Of a DNA stretch of 64,000 nt, positions 51,206 through 59,064 are shown one piece after another. A program made the translations under genes and the position numbers. Source of the DNA: Sediminispirochaeta bajacaliforniensis DSM 16054. Lineage in GTDB: Bacteria > Spirochaetota > Spirochaetia > DSM-16054 > Sediminispirochaetaceae. The stretch lies in assembly GCF_000378205.1 (NCBI RefSeq), contig NZ_KB899413.1:1-64000 (forward strand), read 5' to 3'. The notes under the pieces are model-generated. The model was not told the DNA's origin and did not search any database. It saw only the letters and a program-made list of their open reading frames with translations. Numbering within the stretch: the stretch's first letter is position 1; every line of letters starts with the position of its first letter.

Positions 51206-52165
51206 TTAGGACTGACTATCAAGAGCAGCCTGTGCATTTTCTTTGGTGATGATGTCGACACCACTATCGATGCGCTTTTCAATCGTTTCGCCCTTTGCTG
51301 CCTTTATGGCATTCTCTACTCCGAGGTATCCCATCATTTCAGGCTTCTGAGCGACAGTCCCGAAAAGGCCACCTTCAAGGATTGATTTCAGAGCGTCCTT
51401 GTTGCCGTCCACACCCATAACCAGAGCCTTTGCGCCTGCCTGCTGAAGTGCACGAAGAGCACCAAGGGCCATCTCATCGTTTGAGCAAAAGACGATGTCA
51501 ACATTCTTGTTGACCTGCAAGATATTCTGCATAACGGTATAAGCTTTTTCTCGGTCGCTGTATCCGGGCTGACGAGCAACTACTTCGATTCCGGCAGCCT
51601 TGAAAGCATCACCGGCACCATCGGCTCGCTCGGTTGTCGTGGGATTACCGGGAGCGCCTTCGATAAGGACTGCAGCACCACTTGTTTTTCCCAAAGCTTT
51701 TATAAGAGCCTCACCACCGGACTTTCCTGCAGTGTAGTTTTCGGTACCGATAAAGGTATCATACTCGGCAAGATCACCCATGGGGGTATCAACCAGGATA
51801 ACGGGGATTCCCATATCCTTGGCAGAGCGAAGAACATTGACAGCCGTCGGAGGCTGAGAGGGAGAGAAAACCAGAGCTGCGGGTTTTGCAGTCAGGGCAT
51901 CTTGGACCATGTTGATCTGCTGCTCAACAGCATCTTCGGTCGGCGGGCCAAGCTTAATCAGTTCGACATCGTACTTTGCAGCAGCTTCATCAGCTCCCTT
52001 AACAACACGTTTCCAATATTCACTGCTCAAGGTTTTCAGAACCACAGCAATTTCCATCTTGCCGCCGTCTTTACTATCAGCCGATTCCTGACCGCCCTGG
52101 GCGAAGATATTCAACGAAGTCAGCGCGAATGCCAGAGTCAAGAGACTCACACATACCTTTTTCAT
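51206..52165 (-). CDS. ribose/inositol-type ABC transporter substrate-binding protein
   Basis: 319 residues, RbsB-like. Signal peptide MKKVCVSLLTLAFALTSLNIFAQGGQE. The type I binding-protein fold is indicated by VLKTLSSEYWKRVVKGADEAAAKYDVEL, GIPVILVDTPM, ERADGAGDAFKAAG and VFCSNDEMALGALRALQQAG with VMGVDGNKDALKSI. Last gene of the rbsA-dehydrogenase-rbsC-rbsB set and separated from the permease by 231 bp. The sugar is not known; the inositol-dehydrogenase-like gene suggests a cyclitol. Confidence 0.92.
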   Translation of the reverse strand: MKKVCVSLLTLAFALTSLNIFAQGGQESADSKDGGKMEIAVVLKTLSSEYWKRVVKGADEAAAKYDVELIKLGPPTEDAVEQQINMVQDALTAKPAALVFSPSQPPTAVNVLRSAKDMGIPVILVDTPMGDLAEYDTFIGTENYTAGKSGGEALIKALGKTSGAAVLIEGAPGNPTTTERADGAGDAFKAAGIEVVARQPGYSDREKAYTVMQNILQVNKNVDIVFCSNDEMALGALRALQQAGAKALVMGVDGNKDALKSILEGGLFGTVAQKPEMMGYLGVENAIKAAKGETIEKRIDSGVDIITKENAQAALDSQS

Positions 52166-52396
52166 TTCATCCCTCCTGTACTATTTGGAAAACTATGATA
52201 AGCCGAGCTCTGCGGCTTTTTGCGGATACGAATGCTACCGCGACATCCTCGATTCCTTGAACGCCCGGGCTTCCTCTTGCATACATCACAAGAGATTGCT
52301 TTTCCATGCCCTGCGTTTGGGAGCAATCACATCTCCCAGCTTTCGCTATTTCTGTTCCCTTCTGCCTCCTTCATCTGATTATCATGTATGTAATCA
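52166..52396 (-). other. 231-bp gap between permease and binding-protein genes
   Basis: Holds the GGAGG of the binding-protein gene and a small hairpin (AAGCCG with CGGCTT, near 52202-52220). No gene is supported. It may carry an extra promoter or a processing site that lifts binding-protein expression over the permease; no clear -35/-10 pair was found. Confidence 0.4.
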
Positions 52397-53428
52397 TCAT
52401 GCACGCTTTGCAGCTGCCTGCCGCAAAACATCGAGGTAAACAGCCAAGATAATGACAACACCAATGGCAACCGTCTGGTATGCCGAATCGACATTGAGCA
52501 AATTCAAACCATTGCGCAGAACAGCAATGATCATAACCCCGATAATCGTATTCAGAATCTTTCCAACACCACCGGCGAAACTGGCACCGCCGATAATAAC
52601 GGCCGCAATGGCGTCGGTCTCGTAATCGGTACCGGCAAGGGGATAGGCAGCATTCACACGCCCTACAAGAAGGATACCGGCAAGTGCCGACATAAAACCG
52701 CTGAGGGTATAGACAATGCACAGTACCTTGTCGACATTGATGCCACTTAAGCGGCTGGCTTCAACATTTCCACCGACCGCGTAGATATGACGCCCTACAG
52801 CCGTATATGTCATGAAAATGTACATAACCGCATACACAATAACAACCAAAAGGGCACTTGAGGGAATCGGCCCGACGGATCTGCTTCCCAGATACTGAAT
52901 GGAAAGAGCAAATCCACTGATCGGCGCGGCCGCCGTAACGGCCAAGGCAAGGCCTCGGGCGATCATCTTGGTACCCATGGTTGAAATAAAGGGATGAGGA
53001 AGCTTCAACTTTGTAAGAAGAAGACCATTTACCAAGCCGAATAAACTTCCAACTGCAAGACAAAGTAGCATAGCCACAATGGGGTTAATCCCCAGATTGA
53101 CGGCAAATATTCCCATCATCATGATGGAAAGGGCAAGGATCGATCCTATCGAAAGATCAATACCGGCTGTCAGAATAGCCAGGAATTCACCAACGGAAAT
53201 AACGGCACTGACTGTTGCCTGCGACATGACATTTTTCAAGTTGGCAAGAGTCAGAAATCTTGGAGAAAGAACCGAAATGATCACACAAAGGACGATCAGA
53301 CTCAGAATAATGCCCAGACTTCCCCTTCGCTTCTTCTTTTTCGGCTGATTTCCGTTTGCTCCGCCTTCGGATTGCGTCACTGTCTGCTTCTCCTTGGACG
53401 CACCTTCGTTTGTTGTGTTCGTACTCAT
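52397..53428 (-). CDS. ribose-type ABC transporter permease (RbsC-like)
   Basis: 343 residues with about 8-10 membrane segments after a hydrophilic N-terminus of about 35 residues. BPD_transp_2 signatures: SVGEFLAILTAGIDLSIGSILALS, GLVNGLLLTKLKLPHPFISTMGTKMIARGLAL, YAVGGNVEASRLSGINVDK and GGASFAGGVGKILNTIIGVMII. Its ATG overlaps the end of the dehydrogenase gene. Confidence 0.93.
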   Translation of the reverse strand: MSTNTTNEGASKEKQTVTQSEGGANGNQPKKKKRRGSLGIILSLIVLCVIISVLSPRFLTLANLKNVMSQATVSAVISVGEFLAILTAGIDLSIGSILALSIMMMGIFAVNLGINPIVAMLLCLAVGSLFGLVNGLLLTKLKLPHPFISTMGTKMIARGLALAVTAAAPISGFALSIQYLGSRSVGPIPSSALLVVIVYAVMYIFMTYTAVGRHIYAVGGNVEASRLSGINVDKVLCIVYTLSGFMSALAGILLVGRVNAAYPLAGTDYETDAIAAVIIGGASFAGGVGKILNTIIGVMIIAVLRNGLNLLNVDSAYQTVAIGVVIILAVYLDVLRQAAAKRA

Positions 53429-54453
53429 TATTTCCTCCCTAACGCTACAGTACGGCCGGACACCAAAGAAGTTTGTGCCGCCTCGGCAATCTCCATCGCC
53501 GCTACCCCATCATCCACACCAACGGCCGGAGGATTATGTGCAAGAACATCCTCCACAAAATGCTCCATCTCGGAGAGGTATGCCTGCGCAAAGCGCTCAA
53601 GAAAACCGGGCACGGTTTTCATGGAAACACCCTTTGCATCCATCATTACCACTGGTTCATCTTGCATTTTACCGATAAAGGCCGCGCCCTCGGTACAGAC
53701 CACTTCCGTTCGCACATCGTAACCATATCGCGAATTGCGACTACCCTCGACAGACGCCAGGGTCCCGTTCGAAAAGCTAAGATCGATATTCACGTGATCG
53801 ATATCACCTATGGACCGTAACGCTTCATAACGAACGACAGAACCCCGTGCGTATACCTCGGTAACCTCACCTTCGAGAAACCAGCGGCATAAATCGATAT
53901 CATGAATGCAAAGATCCATGATTAATCCTCCACTGGTTTTGGCAAACTCTATGGGAGGACAGGAGGGGTCACGACTGATGCCCAACAGTGAAACAGGGGT
54001 TCCGATGGCACCCGACTCAATGCGTTCTTTCGCCGCCGCATAACCGGTGTCGAATCTGCGCATGAAACCAAGTTGAACAAAACTTCCATGATCTCTCACA
54101 AGACGCTGAAGTTCCCGAGCCTCCTGCAGATTAAGCGAAAGTGGCTTTTCACAGAAAATGGCCTTTCCGGAAGCTACTGCATCACGCAGCATCACGGCAT
54201 GCATACTTGTAGAGGAAGCGATAATTACCGCATCAATATCCGCACCTTGCAGCACGTCATGATAGTCCGTATAAACCTTCACATCCGGATAGACGGAAGA
54301 AAACCGTTTACAGGCATCAACTGATACATCCGAAACGGCAACAAGCTCCGCACCGGATATGGTACCGGCAAGATTTGCCGCATGCCGCCAACCTAATCGC
54401 CCTAAACCTATGACCGCACATTTCAATCTGTCCACAATGACCCCATTACTCAT
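53428..54453 (-). CDS. Gfo/Idh/MocA-family oxidoreductase (inositol dehydrogenase-like)
   Basis: 341 residues. Rossmann GLGRLG at 16-21, EKPLSLNLQEARE with the catalytic Lys, and GGLIMDLCIHDIDLCRWFL, where Asp and His match the active site of myo- and scyllo-inositol dehydrogenases. Embedded between the ATPase and permease genes with 4-bp and 1-bp overlaps, so it probably oxidises the imported sugar or cyclitol with NAD. Confidence 0.9.
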   Translation of the reverse strand: MSNGVIVDRLKCAVIGLGRLGWRHAANLAGTISGAELVAVSDVSVDACKRFSSVYPDVKVYTDYHDVLQGADIDAVIIASSTSMHAVMLRDAVASGKAIFCEKPLSLNLQEARELQRLVRDHGSFVQLGFMRRFDTGYAAAKERIESGAIGTPVSLLGISRDPSCPPIEFAKTSGGLIMDLCIHDIDLCRWFLEGEVTEVYARGSVVRYEALRSIGDIDHVNIDLSFSNGTLASVEGSRNSRYGYDVRTEVVCTEGAAFIGKMQDEPVVMMDAKGVSMKTVPGFLERFAQAYLSEMEHFVEDVLAHNPPAVGVDDGVAAMEIAEAAQTSLVSGRTVALGRK

Positions 54454-55949
54454 ACTGGTATTCCGGACGCAGCATACATAATCTTTTCTTGTGAGAAATC
54501 ATCACGAACCAGTTCTCCGGTAAGAGAACCTTCATGCATAACGATAATTCTGTCGGCCATACCCATGCATTCATCCATCTCAGAACTGATCATGATGACG
54601 GCAGCCCCTCCGGCAACCAGCTCGTTAATAAGATTGTAGACTTCGATTTTCGCTCCAACATCAATACCGCGGGTAGGTTCATCAAAGATGAAAATTTTCG
54701 CCTGCGTCATCAACCATTTCGCGATGACCACCTTCTGCTGGTTTCCTCCGCTCAATTGGCTGGAAACGGTAAAAACGTCCGGAACCTTAATACGAAGGTC
54801 ATTAACCATCTTGACCGATTCTTTCCTGATCTTCGGGAGATCAATAAAGAATTTTCTTTTCTTAAACTTCTTAAGGCTGACCAAAGTAGCATTGAATTCA
54901 ACGGATTGAAGAAGAATCAGCCCCTGCCCCTTCCTATCCTCCGTGAGGAAAGCAATGCCGGCATTAATGGAGTCACGAGGCGACTTGATAGTCACCTTCT
55001 GTCCGTTGATGAAGACCTCTCCCGAATCGATCGGATCGGCGCCCATCAGACCACGGGCAACCTCGGTGCGGCCTGCTCCCACCAGCCCGGAAACTCCCAG
55101 AATCTCACCGGCATGGACCTTGAAGCTTATATCCTCATAGACACCCTTGTGCGTCAAATTTTTGACTTCAAGAACGACATCACCCTGAGGAAAAATCTTT
55201 TTGGGATACTTGTTTGTGATATCGCGTCCGACCATGAGCTTAACAATATCATCGACAGAAACCTCATCGATTCTCTTGTTTGCAACGACCTGGCCGTCTC
55301 GCATGACCGTCAAAGCGTCACAAATGGACTTCACCTCTTCAAGTCGGTGAGAGATGAAAATCATTGTGACATTCTTTTCACGTAGCTTTTCAATGATTCG
55401 AAACAACTCTCCGGCTTCTTTTTCACTCAGACTGGCAGTTGGCTCATCCATGATGATGAGTTTTGCCGAGGCATTTACCGCCTTACAGATCTCAACCATC
55501 TGGCATTGTCCAACACCGAGCATGGTCATAGGCGTTTTGGGATCGATATCGAGATCAAAATCCTTGAGGACCTTCTCCGCTAATTCCTCCTGTCTGCCCA
55601 GGTCAAGAAAGCTTCCCTTTTTCAATTCTCTTCCGAGAAAAATATTCTCGGTTACCGTCATGTACGACACTTGATTAAGTTCCTGATAGATACAGGCAAT
55701 ACCAAGATTCATCGCTTCATGAGGAAGAAGAGACGGAAAACTTTCGCCGTCGAAAACAATCTCCCCAGAATCAGGAGAATGAGCACCGGCAAGCACCTTA
55801 ATAAGCGTTGACTTTCCGGCACCGTTCTCACCGACGAGCCCATGAACCTCCCCCCGTCGGACGTTCATGCTCACTTCATCCAACGCCAAAACACCAGGGT
55901 ATTTTTTCGTGATGTTCCGCAATTCCAGCAAGTGTTCTTCGGTTTTCAA
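54450..55949 (-). CDS. ribose/inositol-type ABC transporter ATPase (RbsA-like, duplicated)
   Basis: 499 residues with two ABC domains. The first has Walker A GENGAGKST, a signature in LGVGQCQMVEICKAV and Walker B LIIMDEPTAS. The second has the degenerate P-loop GLVGAGRTE usual for RbsA, LSGGNQQKVVIAKWL and IFIFDEPTRGIDVGAK. TTG 55949 is preferred because AAGGAGG lies 5 bp upstream and the length then matches RbsA (about 500); ATG 55982 would bury that site inside the gene. First gene of its operon. Confidence 0.92.
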   Translation of the reverse strand: MKTEEHLLELRNITKKYPGVLALDEVSMNVRRGEVHGLVGENGAGKSTLIKVLAGAHSPDSGEIVFDGESFPSLLPHEAMNLGIACIYQELNQVSYMTVTENIFLGRELKKGSFLDLGRQEELAEKVLKDFDLDIDPKTPMTMLGVGQCQMVEICKAVNASAKLIIMDEPTASLSEKEAGELFRIIEKLREKNVTMIFISHRLEEVKSICDALTVMRDGQVVANKRIDEVSVDDIVKLMVGRDITNKYPKKIFPQGDVVLEVKNLTHKGVYEDISFKVHAGEILGVSGLVGAGRTEVARGLMGADPIDSGEVFINGQKVTIKSPRDSINAGIAFLTEDRKGQGLILLQSVEFNATLVSLKKFKKRKFFIDLPKIRKESVKMVNDLRIKVPDVFTVSSQLSGGNQQKVVIAKWLMTQAKIFIFDEPTRGIDVGAKIEVYNLINELVAGGAAVIMISSEMDECMGMADRIIVMHEGSLTGELVRDDFSQEKIMYAASGIPV

Positions 55950-56016
55950 AAATCCCTCCTTGCCTCCATCGTCTCCTCCCATTGCATAAAATAAGGCATC
56001 ATAAATTCTTTATATT

Positions 56017-56032
56017 TTGCAAACGTTAGCAT
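56017..56032 (-). promoter_or_regulatory. LacI-type operator upstream of the ribose-type operon
   Basis: TTGCAAAC-GTTAGCAT matches the LacI-family form TGNAANCGNTTNCA with one mismatch. It lies about 70 bp upstream of the rbsA-like start, inside the probable promoter. Confidence 0.5.
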
Positions 56033-56158
56033 ATAATCATGATCCCACCTAAAATAGTATTTGTCAAATGTTTTTTACATATTTCTAAATAGGACTTATT
56101 TTTCTACAATACAACAAATTAAAAAAACATTACTTAACAATTACTTAACAAAAAATTA

Positions 56159-56172
56159 TGATAACGTTTCCA
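56159..56172 (-). promoter_or_regulatory. second LacI-type operator upstream of the ribose-type operon
   Basis: TGATAAC-GTTTCCA matches TGNAANCGNTTNCA with one mismatch and shares the AACGTT core with the site 142 bp away. Two sites could allow repression by looping. Confidence 0.4.
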
Positions 56173-56414
56173 AAAAACAAATACAAAAATATCGATATAA
56201 ACATAAAAAATGGAAAAGACATCAAACCCGTATGTTCGTACGTATCGGCGAAGGAGATAATGAAGCACCCAAAAGGGCCCACTATTGTGTTGCAAATCGA
56301 AGGAAGCAAGAAACATGATTTTCCCAGCCGATACAATGGCCCACGGCTCAACGAAGAGAATCAATAATTAAGTGTATGTGAAGGGTACGGAAAGTCAAAT
56401 AAAGAGAAACAAAA

Positions 56415-56485
56415 AGCGGGCGAGGGGAATTGAACCCCCAATTGAAGCTTGGGAAGCTTCCGTGATACCACTTCACCACGCCCGC
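56415..56485 (-). tRNA. tRNA-Gly (anticodon CCC)
   Basis: 71 nt. Seven-bp acceptor stem GCGGGCG/CGCCCGC with discriminator U. The D arm has GTGA/TCAC, the anticodon stem is GAAGC/GCTTC with loop TTCCCAA (anticodon CCC), and the T arm is GGGGG-TTCAATT-CCCCT with one G-U pair. The 3' CCA is not encoded, and a T-run follows that may end transcription. Confidence 0.95.
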
Positions 56486-56556
56486 AAAAAGTAGCCATAC
56501 ATTACCAAAGAGCGGGACCTCTGTCAACGGATATCGATAGAGGTCGCTCTTTCAAA

Positions 56557-57588
56557 TCAATCTTTTCCCTGGACCCGCTGACGAAGAACCTCTTCGCCGT
56601 TAACATTCACCACGATGGTTGTATCATCGGGAACCTCGTAGGGTATGGAAAGAAGCCCCCCCGAGTGTCGCAACGAAACGATCTCCTCTCTGGTTCCATT
56701 GGGGAGTATAGCCTCCACCTGGACCGGCACGGGAACCGGATAATCGGGAAGACTCCGTTCCACCATACCGAATTGATACCCCTCCGCAACATTATCGGGT
56801 TCAAGGATGATCAATTGACGAATCGTATCTACGGGGACCTCTGCACCTGCAGCGGGATTCTGGCCGACAACGGTACCCGGGCGTCCTTTTGCATCATTCT
56901 GAAGGGTAAAGACAAAAGGTAAGCCTGATCCGGCAATGATATCACGGGCCCGTTCCCAGTCTATTCCTATATAATCACCTACGGTAATGAGTTCTCCCTC
57001 GGCCCCTTTACTGACAACCAGTTCAAGGTCCGTCAGGGCGGAAAGCTCGGTCCCGGGTTCTGGCTTCTGTTCAAGAATGGTTCCAGCAGGCTCTTCGCTG
57101 AAGACCCTTACAAAGGGCTTCTTGAGCCTCAAAAGGGGACCGTATACCGTTTCAAGGCTTTTGAGATGACTTTCAAGCTCAGAGACGTTCCATCCAACAT
57201 AGTTGTCGAGTTTCTCAACGGCTTTCCCCTTGCTGACACGCAGCACAACCCGGGTTCCAGCCTTCACAAAGGTTCCGGGCCCGGGATCCTGACCGAGGAT
57301 CATCCCCTTATCGGAAAGGGCATTTGAATAGCGCAGCTGAATACCGGCATTCAGTGCCTTTTCCTGGAGGGAAAGCATGGCATTCTCCAGAGGCATACCG
57401 ACCAAATCGGGCACCATGGTCTCCTCTTTTGCATCCAAAGTCAGCATAAAGGTGACGGCGGTAATGATAAGCATCAAAACAACGGCGGCAAGACCAAAAA
57501 AAAGGAGAAACCTGAGATATCGCTGCTCCGGATCCGTTTGGTTCTCAGCCTGCTCCTTCTTTCTTTTTCGAAAACCCAAAACGCTCAT
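56557..57588 (-). CDS. membrane-anchored PASTA-repeat protein
   Basis: 343 residues. A basic N-terminus (about 1-25), one membrane segment (about 26-50), and three PASTA repeats outside: about 58-120 (VPDLVGMPLENAMLSLQEKAL), 127-193 and 200-262 (GDYIGIDWERARDIIAGSG). A C-terminal region of about 80 residues is not PASTA-like. PASTA domains bind muropeptides and usually hang on PknB kinases or PBPs; here no catalytic domain is attached. Its ATG overlaps the fmt stop. Confidence 0.88.
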   Translation of the reverse strand: MSVLGFRKRKKEQAENQTDPEQRYLRFLLFFGLAAVVLMLIITAVTFMLTLDAKEETMVPDLVGMPLENAMLSLQEKALNAGIQLRYSNALSDKGMILGQDPGPGTFVKAGTRVVLRVSKGKAVEKLDNYVGWNVSELESHLKSLETVYGPLLRLKKPFVRVFSEEPAGTILEQKPEPGTELSALTDLELVVSKGAEGELITVGDYIGIDWERARDIIAGSGLPFVFTLQNDAKGRPGTVVGQNPAAGAEVPVDTIRQLIILEPDNVAEGYQFGMVERSLPDYPVPVPVQVEAILPNGTREEIVSLRHSGGLLSIPYEVPDDTTIVVNVNGEEVLRQRVQGKD

Positions 57589-58532
57589 TCCTTTCCTCCC
57601 AACCGTTTTCCTGCTATATCACGATTGCCGTTATAGAAGCTGGCAAAATCAAGGGGCCTCTTTGTTTTAAGCTGCAGCCGAACAACGGCCAGCAATCCAT
57701 CTCCTGTTTGTACCAGAATTCCCCGTTTCCTGTCTACTCCCGCTATCGTGCCGGGCGCAGATAGGCTTTTTTCGGCCGACAAAGGGAAGCTATCCAAAAT
57801 CAGCAACTCCTTCCCTTCCAGGGTAGTCCGGGTTCTGGGCCAGGGATTAAATGCTCTCACCATTCTATCGATCTGCACCGCAGAGAGGTTCCAGTCGATT
57901 AAAGAATCATCCGCATCGATCTTTTCCGAATAGGAGGCGAAAACCTCATCCTGCTCTTCCTCGGTAAACTCCCCACGTTCCAAAGCATCGATGGTCGAAA
58001 CCAGCAGCTTTGCCCCCTCTTCCGCCGCCCAGGCGCTGAGAGAAGCGGTGGTTTCACGACCGTCGAGATCGCGGACAAGACGGGAAAGAACGGCACCTCT
58101 ATCCATTTCCCGAGCAAGGCGCTGAATCGTTATACCACTCTTCTCATCACCAGAGAGGATTGCGGATGGAATCGGAGAGGGGCCGCGGTGGAGAGGCAGG
58201 AGGGAAGGATGCACATTGATTCCCCCCTGAGAAAAGAGGGCCAGAAATTTCGGTCCGAATATGCGGCCAAAGGCAAACACTGCAAGCAGATCCGGTTTTA
58301 AAGCGGCAACAGCCTCCCGAGCTTCCCCTTTAAGGTGATCAAACTGGAGAAGCGGGATGGGCTTCCCGCTGTCAAGCAGGGCCTGCTTCACAGGCGACGG
58401 AGAAGGGGCACGCCCCCTCCCCCTGGGCCGATCAGGATTGGTCAATACTCCGCACAACTGATGGTTTGAGAAAAGCAAAGCCTTAAGAGAGGAAACAGCG
58501 ATTTCCGGCGTACCGGCGAAAAGAACCCGCAT
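57585..58532 (-). CDS. fmt: methionyl-tRNA formyltransferase
   Basis: 315 residues; formylates initiator Met-tRNA. Signatures: MRVLFAGTPEIAVSSLKALL, GVLTNPDRPRGRGR, INVHPSLLPLHRGPSPIPSAILSGD (the usual SLLP.RG.AP block, with S for A), ITIQRL and a C-terminal OB-fold domain. ATG 58532 overlaps the def stop (TAATG); GTG 58544 would add four residues. The def-fmt pairing is classic. Confidence 0.94.
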   Translation of the reverse strand: MRVLFAGTPEIAVSSLKALLFSNHQLCGVLTNPDRPRGRGRAPSPSPVKQALLDSGKPIPLLQFDHLKGEAREAVAALKPDLLAVFAFGRIFGPKFLALFSQGGINVHPSLLPLHRGPSPIPSAILSGDEKSGITIQRLAREMDRGAVLSRLVRDLDGRETTASLSAWAAEEGAKLLVSTIDALERGEFTEEEQDEVFASYSEKIDADDSLIDWNLSAVQIDRMVRAFNPWPRTRTTLEGKELLILDSFPLSAEKSLSAPGTIAGVDRKRGILVQTGDGLLAVVRLQLKTKRPLDFASFYNGNRDIAGKRLGGKE

Positions 58533-59017
58533 TACCCTCGCCACCGCTTTTCGTAGAGCTTCAGCAGGCGCCGTCTCTTACGCTCTTCGAGGTGGTCGAT
58601 GAACAATACACCCTTGAGATGATCCATTTCATGCTGGATGACCCGGGCGAGCATGCCCTCGGCGGCAAGTTTAAAGGCCTTTCCATTCTCATCGATTGCC
58701 TGGACCTGGATTGATTCCGGGCGCAGCACATCGGCATAGACTCCGGGAATACTGAGGCACCCCTCTTCATAGCGCACCTGTTCCTGGCTTGTGCCGATGA
58801 TCTCGGGATTGACGAATACCCGCGGAACATCGCCTCTGACGTGGCAGACGAAAAGACGCTTGAGTACCCCAACCTGAGGGGCCGCCAACCCAACACCGTC
58901 GTCCTCATGCATTGTTACTATCATATCATCGGCAAGGCGGCGAATGGATTCGTCGACATCCGCAACCGTTGCAGCACGCTCCCGCAGGAGCTCATTACCT
59001 AATGTCAATATCTTCAT
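58532..59017 (-). CDS. def: peptide deformylase
   Basis: 161 residues. All three PDF motifs are present: GVGLAAPQ (41-48), EEGCLS with metal ligand C87, and QHEMDHLKG with HEMDH at 129-133. Start ATG 59017 gives the usual MKILTLGNELLRE; the frame runs back to 59068 into priA. The Shine-Dalgarno sequence is weak. Coupled to fmt. Confidence 0.95.
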   Translation of the reverse strand: MKILTLGNELLRERAATVADVDESIRRLADDMIVTMHEDDGVGLAAPQVGVLKRLFVCHVRGDVPRVFVNPEIIGTSQEQVRYEEGCLSIPGVYADVLRPESIQVQAIDENGKAFKLAAEGMLARVIQHEMDHLKGVLFIDHLEERKRRRLLKLYEKRWRG

Positions 59018-59064
59018 CGTTTCATAATAGTATAAAAAAGAGATAGGTACCGTCAATCGCCCTG

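Larger units (their letters stand above)
55950..56414. other. A+T-rich intergenic region upstream of the rbsA-like gene
   Basis: 465 bp with no convincing gene. It holds the operon's 5' region and two LacI-type operators. A 35-codon frame (56260-56367, plus strand, AAGGAG 3 bp before its ATG) could encode MKHPKGPTIVLQIEGSKKHD and 15 more residues, but it has no recognisable relative and may be a gene remnant. Confidence 0.5.

Noticed and set aside
54534-55385. 283-codon plus-strand frame opposite the rbsA-like gene
   Set aside because: The ABC ATPase motifs on the minus strand are unmistakable.
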